This document shows positions 35,253-42,987 of a stretch of DNA of 64,000 nucleotides, in pieces. The stretch comes from Flagellimonas abyssi (GTDB lineage Bacteria > Bacteroidota > Bacteroidia > Flavobacteriales > Flavobacteriaceae), in NCBI RefSeq assembly GCF_019457905.1, contig NZ_JAHZSV010000003.1:186001-250000 (forward strand). The letters run 5' to 3'. The notes beneath the pieces were generated by a model. It ran no database searches, had not been told where the DNA came from, and was given only the letters and a program-made list of their open reading frames with translations. A program made the position numbers and the translations under genes. Each line of letters opens with the position of its first letter. Within the stretch, counting starts at the first letter, position 1.

Positions 35253-35273
35253 TGTTGTACCTATGTTGTACCC
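35253..35273. repeat. right end motif, paired TGTTGTACC
   Basis: Identical 21-bp copy of 15073-15093, same orientation, 51 bp inside the right att repeat. Probable integrase arm site. Confidence 0.65.
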
Positions 35274-35286
35274 GTATAAAAAAGAA

Positions 35287-35312
35287 AAACCTTCCAATTG
35301 CTTGAAAGGTTT
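35287..35312 (-). terminator. hairpin after the tRNA, supplied by the island
   Basis: Arms AAACCTT (35287-35293) and AAGGTTT (35306-35312) lie directly downstream of the tRNA 3' end on its strand. The island thus appears to provide a new terminator for the tRNA it invaded. Confidence 0.55.
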
Positions 35313-35324
35313 ATCTTTGTTGAC

Positions 35325-35367
35325 GTGGTCCCACCTGGGCTCGAACCAGGGACCACCTGATTATGAG
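35325..35367. repeat. right attachment site (43-bp direct repeat)
   Basis: Perfect copy of 14915-14957. It forms the 3' half of the intact tRNA gene, so integration rebuilt a working tRNA at this end. Confidence 0.95.
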
Positions 35368-35399
35368 TCAGGTGCTCTAACCAACTGAGCTATAGGACC
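35326..35399 (-). tRNA. tRNA with CAT anticodon (elongator Met or Ile2)
   Basis: A 74-nt cloverleaf with acceptor GGTCCTA/TGGGACC, D arm GCTCAGTTGGTTAGAGC, anticodon loop CTCATAA and T arm CCTGG TTCGAGC CCAGG. CCA is not encoded. CAT may read AUG, or AUA if C34 is changed to lysidine; the sequence alone does not decide. It is the integration site of the island. Confidence 0.95.
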
Positions 35400-35458
35400 C
35401 GCAATTTGCGGATGCAATATTAGTGTTTATTTTTCTTTAGCGCAAGGTTTTAACGCCC

Positions 35459-35866
35459 CTAGCTTTCTTTTATTTCTTGGCAAAGCTCCACCAGAACGCC
35501 ATTCGTGCCCTTTGGATGCAAAAATGCCACCAGTTTGTTGTCCGCCCCTTTTTTGGGCGTTTCATTCAAAACCACAAAGCCTTCTGCCTTCAACCGTTCT
35601 ATTTCTGTGACAATATCCTCTACGGAAAAAGCAATATGATGGATGCCCTCTCCTTTTTTATCCAAATATTTGGCAATGGGACTATCGGGCTTGGTCGCCT
35701 CCAGCAATTCAATCTTATTGGGGCCCGATTTAAAAAAGGAGGTCCTTACCCCTTCCGAGGCCACTTCCTCCGTTTTATAGTGGGGTACGCCCAACAACTT
35801 TTCAAACAAAGCATTGGATGCCTCCAAGTCTTTAACCGCAATTCCGATGTGTTCAATTTTATCCAT
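35459..35866 (-). CDS. mce: methylmalonyl-CoA epimerase
   Basis: This VOC-fold protein of about 135 residues shows IEHIGIAVKDLEASNALFEKL at the start and GEGIHHIAFSVEDI in the second half, each giving a metal-binding His. GTNGVLVELCQ at the end supplies the Glu ligand. It interconverts (2R)- and (2S)-methylmalonyl-CoA in propionate and branched-chain acid catabolism. The ATG at 35866 (MDKIEHIGI) fits family starts better than the ATG ten codons upstream (35896). Confidence 0.93.
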   Translation of the reverse strand: MDKIEHIGIAVKDLEASNALFEKLLGVPHYKTEEVASEGVRTSFFKSGPNKIELLEATKPDSPIAKYLDKKGEGIHHIAFSVEDIVTEIERLKAEGFVVLNETPKKGADNKLVAFLHPKGTNGVLVELCQEIKES

Positions 35867-35956
35867 ACAAGATGTAATAAGCGTTAAAATCTTCACCTTT
35901 TTCCAAAATTACGGAGTGTAAATGGTTAATAGCGTGAGGATAGTCATTTATTCGCT

Positions 35957-35964
35957 TATTTTTG
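35957..35964 (+). promoter_or_regulatory. TATTTTTG -7 element before rbfA
   Basis: Matches TAnnTTTG and ends 4 bp before the rbfA ATG, implying a very short or absent leader if it is the promoter used. Confidence 0.45.
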
Positions 35965-35968
35965 CAGT

Positions 35969-36364
35969 ATGGAGGAAACACAAAGACAGAAAAAGATAGC
36001 AGGAATCATTCAAAAGGACCTGGCCGATATTTTACAACGGGCCGCTACCGATGGTGGCCTCAAGGGAACCTTGATCTCCGTGTCCAAGGTTTCCGTAACC
36101 GTTGACCTATCCTTGGCCAAAGTGTACGTGAGCATTTTTCCGAACAAGGGTGCCAAAGAACTGTTGGAGGGCATCAAAGAAAGCCAAGTGGCCATCCGTT
36201 ACGAATTGGCCCAACGTACCAAGCATCAACTAAGGCGTGTGCCCGAACTCAATTTTTATCTGGACGATTCCCTTGAATACATCGAAGGGATTGAAAAATC
36301 ATTAAAAAGAGAGGAAAACCCTATCGAGAACAGGGACTTGCTCGACAAACGTAAGAAATCCTAG
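35969..36364 (+). CDS. rbfA: 30S ribosome-binding factor A
   Basis: This 131-residue protein matches RbfA: an N-terminal RQKKIAGIIQKDLADILQR helix, LISVSKVSVTVDLSLAKVYV strands, a helix beginning KELLEGIKE, and HQLRRVPELNFYLDDSLEY near the end. It binds 30S subunits and is needed for 16S rRNA 5'-end maturation, especially in the cold. The next gene begins 2 bp after its stop, so they form an operon. Confidence 0.97.
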   Translation: MEETQRQKKIAGIIQKDLADILQRAATDGGLKGTLISVSKVSVTVDLSLAKVYVSIFPNKGAKELLEGIKESQVAIRYELAQRTKHQLRRVPELNFYLDDSLEYIEGIEKSLKREENPIENRDLLDKRKKS

Positions 36365-36366
36365 TT

Positions 36367-37572
36367 TTGAACTTTCCGCTGTATATCGCAAAACGCTACC
36401 TACGGTCCAAAAGCAGCCAAAATGCGGTAAATATCATCAATTTCATTACTTTTTTGGTGATTGTGATTGGTTCCGCGGCCCTTTTTATCGTGCTTTCCGC
36501 TTTTGCCGGTCTAAAGACGTTCAGCCTTTCCTTTTCCAATACCTTTGATCCCGATCTGAAAGCTTCCCCCACCACGGGCAAGCATTTTAGCATTTCTGCG
36601 GAGGACGAATCGGCCCTTGAAGAAATTGAGGGTCTGGCCAATTTTTCCAAGGAGCTGGAAGAGCGGGCCTACCTTACCTATAAAGAAAAAAGCACCATTG
36701 CCTACATAAAAGGTGTAGATGAAAACTATCGCGCCGTTACCGGAGTGGACAGCACCCTTATATTCGGAAATTGGGGGTCGGATGTTAACAATGGTGTTAT
36801 TGGGATTGGTATCTACAACCTATTGGGCGTGCCCATGAACAATAGGACCGCGATGGAAGTTTTGGTTCCCAAACCCGGCGAGGGTTCCCTTTCCCAACAA
36901 GGGTTCAATTCCAAGCCCTATGACGACCTTTCCTTGGTGGTGAGCGGGGTGTATGCCGTGGAGGAATCTTTGGACAAAAAATACGTTTTTGCCCGTCTTG
37001 CTTTGGTGCAAGAGCTGTTGCAGAAAGATAGCACCGAAGTCTCCGGTATCAATTTTAAATTGATGGATAATGCCTCTCCGGATGAGGTCCGAAATTCCAT
37101 AAATGCCGTTTTGGGCGAAAAAGCATCGGTTCTAACGCGCAGGGAGCAAAATACATCGCTCTACCGGATGCTGAACACCGAAAATTTAGCGACCTATTTG
37201 ATTTTTACCTTAGTGCTCATCATTGCCCTTTTTAATGTTGTGGGAGCCATTATTATGATGATTTTGGATAAACAACAAAATTCCAAAACCTTGTTCAGTT
37301 TGGGCACGACCATTAAGGAACTGCGCCGCATCTATTTTATACAAGGGTTGTTGGTCACTTCTTTTGGCGGGTTGATAGGCGTTGCCCTAGGAAGTTTATT
37401 GATCGGGTCGCAATTAGCCTTCGGATGGTTGAAGATTACGCCTTCGTTGGCCTATCCCGTCGAGTTCAATGTCATCAACTTGTTGATTGTAATCGGAACC
37501 ATTGTGGTTTTGGGGGTTATCTCTTCCAAAATTGCGAGCAGCCGTATCACCGAAAAATTGATTTCAGCTTAA
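36367..37572 (+). CDS. FtsX/LolE-like ABC transporter permease
   Basis: This 401-residue protein has a TTG start two bases after rbfA. An N-terminal hydrophobic helix (FITFLVIVIGSAALFIVLSAF) precedes a periplasmic domain of ~240 residues. Three C-terminal helices follow (LIFTLVLIIALFNVVGAIIMM, GLLVTSFGGLIGVALGSLLIG, LLIVIGTIVVLGVIS). This is the MacB/LolCE permease layout for moving lipoproteins or similar envelope cargo. The start MNFPLYIAKRYLRSK is typical of the family in Bacteroidota. It overlaps the convergent dusB by 4 bp. Its ATPase partner is not in the window. Confidence 0.9.
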   Translation: MNFPLYIAKRYLRSKSSQNAVNIINFITFLVIVIGSAALFIVLSAFAGLKTFSLSFSNTFDPDLKASPTTGKHFSISAEDESALEEIEGLANFSKELEERAYLTYKEKSTIAYIKGVDENYRAVTGVDSTLIFGNWGSDVNNGVIGIGIYNLLGVPMNNRTAMEVLVPKPGEGSLSQQGFNSKPYDDLSLVVSGVYAVEESLDKKYVFARLALVQELLQKDSTEVSGINFKLMDNASPDEVRNSINAVLGEKASVLTRREQNTSLYRMLNTENLATYLIFTLVLIIALFNVVGAIIMMILDKQQNSKTLFSLGTTIKELRRIYFIQGLLVTSFGGLIGVALGSLLIGSQLAFGWLKITPSLAYPVEFNVINLLIVIGTIVVLGVISSKIASSRITEKLISA

Positions 37573-38561
37573 GCGAACTGAAAATCCCCGAATTTTTCCT
37601 CAACCTCATCAAACGCGGCAAAAACATCCGCAGCATCGTCGCTGGTCACCATTTTCATTCGGTACTCCTTAAAGTGAGGAATGCCCTTAAAATAGTTGGT
37701 ATAGTGTCTTCTGGTTTCAAAAACGCCCAGTTTCTCGCCCTTCCAATCAATGGCCATTTGTAGGTGCCTGCGGGCCGCATCCACGCGTTCTTGCATAGTA
37801 GGAGGTGCCAAGTGCCCGCCTGTTTTAAAGTAGTGCTTCACTTCCTTAAAAAACCAAGGGTAACCAATGCTTGCCCTACCGATCATGGCTCCGTCCAGCC
37901 CGTATTCGTCGCGCATTTTAACCGCTGCTTCGGGGGTGTCCACATCACCGTTGCCGAATACAGGAATGTGCATGCGTTGGTTGTTCTTCACCTCGGCAAT
38001 GGGCTTCCAATCGGCCTCGCCCTTGTACATCTGCACACGGGTACGACCATGGATGGAGATGGCCTCGATACCAACATCTTGAAGACGCTCGGCTACCTCA
38101 ACAATTTTGATGGAGTTGTTGTCCCAGCCCAAACGGGTCTTTACGGTCACTGGTAATTTGGTGCGCTTCACGATTTCTTCGGTCAGCTTCACCATCAAAG
38201 GAATGTCGCGTAAAATACCTGCACCTGCATTTTTGCAGACCACCTTTTTTACGGGACAGCCAAAATTGATGTCGATAATGTCCGGGTTGGATTTTTCAAC
38301 AATATCCACCGCCTGAAGCATGGAGTCCAGTTCGGCACCAAAAATCTGGATGCCCACAGGGCGTTCTTTTTCATAAATGTCCAGTTTGATGACACTTTTG
38401 GCGGCATCCCTGATCAACCCTTCGGAAGAAATAAATTCGGTATACACCACATCGGCGCCCTGCTCCTTGCACAGTTTACGAAAAGGAGGGTCGCTTACAT
38501 CTTCCATCGGAGCTAGAAGAAGCGGGAAATCAGGGAGTTCTATGTTTCCAATTTTTGGCAA
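37569..38561 (-). CDS. dusB: tRNA-dihydrouridine synthase B
   Basis: This 330-residue flavoenzyme has PLLLAPMEDVSDPPFRKLC at the start and the catalytic Cys in IDINFGCPVKKVVCKNAGAG. FMN-binding segments VKTRLGWD, ISIHGRTRVQMYKGEADW and VFGNGDVDT follow. It reduces uridines in the tRNA D-loop. Family length and motifs are complete. It is convergent with the permease and separated by 52 bp from the TonB receptor downstream of it in sequence. Confidence 0.97.
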   Translation of the reverse strand: MPKIGNIELPDFPLLLAPMEDVSDPPFRKLCKEQGADVVYTEFISSEGLIRDAAKSVIKLDIYEKERPVGIQIFGAELDSMLQAVDIVEKSNPDIIDINFGCPVKKVVCKNAGAGILRDIPLMVKLTEEIVKRTKLPVTVKTRLGWDNNSIKIVEVAERLQDVGIEAISIHGRTRVQMYKGEADWKPIAEVKNNQRMHIPVFGNGDVDTPEAAVKMRDEYGLDGAMIGRASIGYPWFFKEVKHYFKTGGHLAPPTMQERVDAARRHLQMAIDWKGEKLGVFETRRHYTNYFKGIPHFKEYRMKMVTSDDAADVFAAFDEVEEKFGDFQFA

Positions 38562-38613
38562 ATCCTACAGGTTTTTGGACTGCAAAAGTACAAAATAGCA
38601 TAGAACCAGAAAG

Positions 38614-41034
38614 CTAGTTCTGCGATTGAAGTCGATCGCGCTCGTTTTTATCGATTCCGCGTTGATTGTCGTCCAACCTGAAATTGCCGAAATTATAGGT
38701 AAAGCCAAAGCGGATAAACTGCGTTTCGGGGCGTCTTCGGTAAAAATTGTCCTGGTTGAGATACTGCGAACGATACGTGGGCACGTATTGCTCCAAAATA
38801 TCCTCGGCGGCAAGCGATAAGGTAATCTTATTATCAAACAAGGTCTTGCGGAGCCCAATAGTCAAATTGAACTGCTCGTCCGACACATACGAACCATATA
38901 GGAATTGTGAAACATAGGTCGCCGCCACTTCGCCCGTAAAGGTCCCGTCCTTGGAGAGCGTCAGATAATTGCCAAAATAGGCGTAAACCCCATTTACTTC
39001 GTTGGTGAAAGGGACGTTTCCACTTTCCTCGGCCAAATAGGTCTCCTCTTCGTGGAACAGGGAAGTATAGGCATACAGGAACCAGGGGGGCAAAATGGAT
39101 TTGCTCACCGTAAAGTCCAACCCATACGACTTACTCTCCAATACGTTCTGCTTAAGCTCCACCAAGGTTTGATTCTCATTATCCTGAAACACCAAATAGG
39201 CAATGTTCCTACCGTTGTCCCGATAGTACACATCAAAGAAGTATTCGCTGTTGAGCGTATAGTTGACGTTGAAATTGTTGCTGAAGCTTGGTCGCAATCC
39301 GGGATTTCCCTCTTCAAAATCATTTTCATTATAAAAAAAACGGAAGGGGTTCAGGTCATTGTACTTGGGCCTGTCAATATTTCGTCCATAATCAAAAGAA
39401 AAGCTATGCTTATCCGATGGTGAATAGAGCACATACACGGAAGGAAACGGTTCGAAAAAATCTTGGGTGTTGGTCTCTCCCAAGGTAATGGAGTTTCCTT
39501 CGGCCTTGGTGAGTTCTCCACGAATACCCAGTTTCATGGACCATTTCTCCCAGTTTTTTACAAAGCTCAAATAGGCAGCATAAACGTCTTCATCATAAAT
39601 ATATCGGTCCGATTGTGATGCATCGACAGTGTTGCTACTTCCATTAAAGTTGAAAAAGTTCATCGTGTTTTCTGAGGTAATCGATGACATCTTGGCCCCG
39701 GATTCGATGGATGCATTTCCCACAGGGGTAAAATAATCCAGTTGTCCCGTAAAAATTTTGATTTCTTGATCCGAATCGGTGTCAAACCCAAAATCCCTCA
39801 AAAAAGTACCCTCTGCATCAAAATAATTGGAGTTCAGTTGCTGGAACATTTCACCTTTAAAATAGGTATAGTGCCCATTGGCCCTGATCTGTGCTCCTTC
39901 TTTTTTCAGCTTGTGCACATAGGTTAGGTCGAATGCCAAGTTGGTATTGTCCATATTGGCATTGTTCTCCGTGGTAAATGTTGAATCCAATTGTGCCTGG
40001 CCGTTCCGCATTTCGTTGTTGAGCAAGGTCTCCTGTTCTTGGTCTAGATTGAAAAGCAGGTTGGAGGTGACATTCAGGCTGTTCCGGTCATCAAAATCAT
40101 AATCCAAAATAAAGCTGGCATTTTGCGACTGTGACCTATCTGTCTGGTTATAATCCGTGTCCCAAATCGAGAAAACTTCATCGGAACCATCAATAAAATT
40201 GATGCCCTTTTTGGTCTTGTTGATTTCCTTTTTTGGATTGATGGTATAGTTGGCAAACAAGTTCAGCTTGTCCGTTTTGTAATAATGGCTTGTTCCTATA
40301 CTGTATTTTGGAAAAACGGCCTGCGTAAAGGTTCCGTTGACGCTCCCCTTATAACCGGGCACAATGTTCTTACTGGTAACGATATTCAAAATAGGGCCTC
40401 CTTCAGCATCATATCTTGCAGGAGGATTGGCAATCACCTCCACTGATTTTATGTTGGTGCCCGAAAGCCCTTGTAACAGATCTTGTACCTCTTGACCTGA
40501 GAGCTGTACTTTTCTATCGTTCAGGTACACCGTGGCATTCTGACCGCGGATCATTAAATTATCTTGATTGACGATGACCCCTGGCGTATTTTTAAGTATA
40601 TCCCACGAAGTTCCTTGCGAAACGACCGTATTTTCAACCGTAAAGACCAGTCTGTCCGGTAATCTTTGAAGCTTTGGGCGTTGAGCAGTTACGACCACTT
40701 CGTCCAACTCGTTGCTTTCCATGGGTATGATCAAGGCCCCTAACGAAACGTCTTTTGTAATGTCCAGCGCCCTTGGCTCAGAGCCACTTCCCACATAGCT
40801 CGCCTGCAACAAATAGAGATTGGCCTCTACCCCGGTTAGTTTAAAAAACCCTTCCTCATCGGCAGAACTCCCTTGAACAAACGTCGAATCAGCAGCTTCG
40901 AGCAAAAGAATGTTCGCATAAGGAACCACTTGATTTTGTTCGTCGACAACCTTTCCGGTAATGGTAAAGGTTTGGCCGTACGCGCCACAAATTGTAAAGG
41001 ACACCAATAAAACAATAGAGGTGAGGTTCTTCAT
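38614..41034 (-). CDS. TonB-dependent receptor / outer membrane beta-barrel family protein
   Basis: This 806-residue protein has a signal peptide (SIVLLVSFTICGAYGQ), a carboxypeptidase-D-like domain (about 22-110), then LDEVVVTAQRPKLQRLPDRL and a plug with GQNATVYLNDRKVQLSG. A C-terminal barrel ends TRFGFTYNFG-like residues followed by a short polar tail. It lacks a SusD partner and the SusC-type extra length. This group (CirA-like, OMP_b-brl_3) often imports iron chelates or peptides. The substrate is unknown. It is a single gene with its own promoter. Confidence 0.92.
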   Translation of the reverse strand: MKNLTSIVLLVSFTICGAYGQTFTITGKVVDEQNQVVPYANILLLEAADSTFVQGSSADEEGFFKLTGVEANLYLLQASYVGSGSEPRALDITKDVSLGALIIPMESNELDEVVVTAQRPKLQRLPDRLVFTVENTVVSQGTSWDILKNTPGVIVNQDNLMIRGQNATVYLNDRKVQLSGQEVQDLLQGLSGTNIKSVEVIANPPARYDAEGGPILNIVTSKNIVPGYKGSVNGTFTQAVFPKYSIGTSHYYKTDKLNLFANYTINPKKEINKTKKGINFIDGSDEVFSIWDTDYNQTDRSQSQNASFILDYDFDDRNSLNVTSNLLFNLDQEQETLLNNEMRNGQAQLDSTFTTENNANMDNTNLAFDLTYVHKLKKEGAQIRANGHYTYFKGEMFQQLNSNYFDAEGTFLRDFGFDTDSDQEIKIFTGQLDYFTPVGNASIESGAKMSSITSENTMNFFNFNGSSNTVDASQSDRYIYDEDVYAAYLSFVKNWEKWSMKLGIRGELTKAEGNSITLGETNTQDFFEPFPSVYVLYSPSDKHSFSFDYGRNIDRPKYNDLNPFRFFYNENDFEEGNPGLRPSFSNNFNVNYTLNSEYFFDVYYRDNGRNIAYLVFQDNENQTLVELKQNVLESKSYGLDFTVSKSILPPWFLYAYTSLFHEEETYLAEESGNVPFTNEVNGVYAYFGNYLTLSKDGTFTGEVAATYVSQFLYGSYVSDEQFNLTIGLRKTLFDNKITLSLAAEDILEQYVPTYRSQYLNQDNFYRRRPETQFIRFGFTYNFGNFRLDDNQRGIDKNERDRLQSQN

Positions 41035-41136
41035 TAGGGGTTAGGGTTGAGCATCAAATCTAAGAAATTATTTCTGAGCGAAATACGAAGGAATTTTCTT
41101 ATTGGGAAAAAACCGTTTACAGGTATTTAAAACAAT

Positions 41137-41144
41137 TATATTTG
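41137..41144 (+). promoter_or_regulatory. TATATTTG -7 element of lepA
   Basis: This TAnnTTTG match followed by GCAG lies 42 bp before the ATG at 41186. It makes the upstream ATG at 41102 unlikely to be in the mRNA and supports the 41186 start. Confidence 0.6.
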
Positions 41145-41185
41145 CAGTTGATTATATCCCTTTTTTAGGGTATGTTATTGTTGAT

Positions 41186-42982
41186 ATGGAGAAGATCAGG
41201 AATTTTTGCATCATTGCGCACATAGACCACGGTAAAAGTACCTTGGCAGACCGTTTGTTGGATTTTACAGGATCGGTGACCGAACGCGAAAAACAGGACC
41301 AGTTGCTGGACAATATGGACTTGGAACGCGAACGCGGCATCACCATAAAGAGCCATGCCATTCAGATGGACTATATGCACAATGGGGAAAAATATGTGCT
41401 CAATTTGATCGACACTCCCGGTCATGTGGACTTCTCTTATGAAGTTTCCCGTTCCATTGCTGCCTGTGAAGGTGCACTTTTGGTAGTTGATGCGGCACAA
41501 AGTATCCAGGCGCAGACCATATCCAACCTTTATTTGGCGCTGGAAAACGATTTGGAGATCATTCCCGTGCTCAACAAGGTCGACCTTCCAAGTGCCAACC
41601 CGGAAGAGGTTACCGACGATATCGTGGACCTCTTGGGCTGCAAGCCGGAAGAGGTAATTCCGGCCAGTGCCAAGACCGGGATAGGCATACAAGAGATTTT
41701 GACCGCGATCATCGATCGCATTCCCCCTCCAAAAGGCAACCGTGATGAGTCTTTGCAGGCATTGGTCTTTGATTCCGTATACAATCCATTTAGGGGCGTT
41801 GAGACCTATTTTAGGGTGGTCAACGGTGAAATCACCAAAGGACAGAAAATAAAATTTGTAGCGACCGGTAGGTCGTACGAGGCCGATGAAATCGGAACCT
41901 TGAAACTTACGCAACATCCCAAACAGAAGATCTCAACCGGGGATGTGGGGTACTTGATCACCGGTATCAAAGATGCCCGTGAGGTAAAGGTCGGTGATAC
42001 CATTACCGATTCGGCCAACCCTACGAAAAATCCGATCGGTGGCTTCGAGGATGTAAAACCCATGGTTTTCGCCGGAATCTACCCAGTTGACACCGAAGAT
42101 TTTGAAGATCTGCGCTCCTCCATGGAGAAGCTTCAGCTTAACGATGCTTCCCTTGTCTTCACCCCTGAAAGCAGTGCCGCATTGGGCTTTGGTTTCCGCT
42201 GCGGGTTCTTGGGCATGTTGCACATGGAGATCATCCAAGAGCGTTTGGAGCGCGAATTTGACATGACCGTCATTACAACGGTGCCCAACGTGAGCTACCA
42301 CGCCTATACCACAAAGGACAGGGAAACAGCCGTTATCGTAAACAACCCGTCCGACCTTCCCGACCCATCGACCGTTGATCGGGTTGAGGAACCGTATATC
42401 AAGGCGACCATTATCACGAAGTCGGATTTTGTTGGGAACGTAATGTCCCTATGTATAGAGAAACGGGGACAGATCGTTAACCAGACCTATTTGACCACGG
42501 AAAGGGTAGAGCTTATTTTTGACATGCCCTTGGCCGAGATCGTTTTTGATTTTTATGACCGCTTAAAGACCGTTTCAAAAGGTTATGCTTCTTTTGATTA
42601 TTCGCCCATAGGCATGCGAGTGTCCAAACTGGTTCGGGTAGATATTCTTTTGAACGCCCAACCCGTGGATGCTTTATCCGCATTGGTCCATTTTGACAAT
42701 GCACATACCATCGGTAAAAAAATGTGCGAGAAATTAAAGGAGCTCATCCCTAGGCAACAATTCGATATCCCCATTCAAGCGGCAATCGGTTCCAAGATCA
42801 TTTCCAGGGAAACCATTAAGGCGTTGCGAAAAGATGTTACCGCCAAATGTTATGGCGGTGATATTTCCCGTAAGCGTAAATTGTTGGAGAAGCAGAAAAA
42901 GGGTAAAAAACGTATGCGCCAAGTGGGCAACGTAGAAATTCCTCAACAAGCTTTTATGGCCGTTCTAAAACTGAACGATTAA
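41186..42982 (+). CDS. lepA: translation elongation factor 4 (LepA)
   Basis: From the ATG at 41186 the protein is 598 residues, the normal LepA length. It has GTPase motifs AHIDHGKST (G1), [10 protein letters not shown] (G3) and VLNKVDLP (G4), EF-G-like domains II, III and V, and the LepA-specific C-terminal domain with [20 protein letters not shown]. It back-translocates or remodels stalled ribosomes under stress. The longer frame from 41102 adds 28 residues with no homology and precedes a good promoter element, so it is rejected. Confidence 0.98.
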   Translation: MEKIRNFCIIAHIDHGKSTLADRLLDFTGSVTEREKQDQLLDNMDLERERGITIKSHAIQMDYMHNGEKYVLNLIDTPGHVDFSYEVSRSIAACEGALLVVDAAQSIQAQTISNLYLALENDLEIIPVLNKVDLPSANPEEVTDDIVDLLGCKPEEVIPASAKTGIGIQEILTAIIDRIPPPKGNRDESLQALVFDSVYNPFRGVETYFRVVNGEITKGQKIKFVATGRSYEADEIGTLKLTQHPKQKISTGDVGYLITGIKDAREVKVGDTITDSANPTKNPIGGFEDVKPMVFAGIYPVDTEDFEDLRSSMEKLQLNDASLVFTPESSAALGFGFRCGFLGMLHMEIIQERLEREFDMTVITTVPNVSYHAYTTKDRETAVIVNNPSDLPDPSTVDRVEEPYIKATIITKSDFVGNVMSLCIEKRGQIVNQTYLTTERVELIFDMPLAEIVFDFYDRLKTVSKGYASFDYSPIGMRVSKLVRVDILLNAQPVDALSALVHFDNAHTIGKKMCEKLKELIPRQQFDIPIQAAIGSKIISRETIKALRKDVTAKCYGGDISRKRKLLEKQKKGKKRMRQVGNVEIPQQAFMAVLKLND

Positions 42983-42987
42983 CCGGT

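Larger units (their letters stand above)
14915..35367. mobile_element. tRNA-integrated mobilisable genomic island
   Basis: The element is bounded by perfect 43-bp direct repeats (14915-14957 and 35325-35367) that correspond to the 3' half of a CAT-anticodon tRNA gene, up to the anticodon loop. A tyrosine integrase starts 126 bp inside the left repeat, and an excisionase-like gene and relaxase genes lie toward the right. Cargo includes type I restriction-modification, a Septu-like pair, Fic, HEPN, XRE and SIR2-like genes. It carries mobilisation genes but no mating-pore genes, so it would need a helper element to transfer. Confidence 0.93.

Noticed and set aside
41102..41185. Upstream start for lepA
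   Set aside because: The added 28 residues are not in the family and precede a good -7 promoter element at 41137-41144.
41165..41917. 250-residue minus-strand ORF inside lepA
   Set aside because: Antisense shadow of a highly conserved gene; no domain recognisable.
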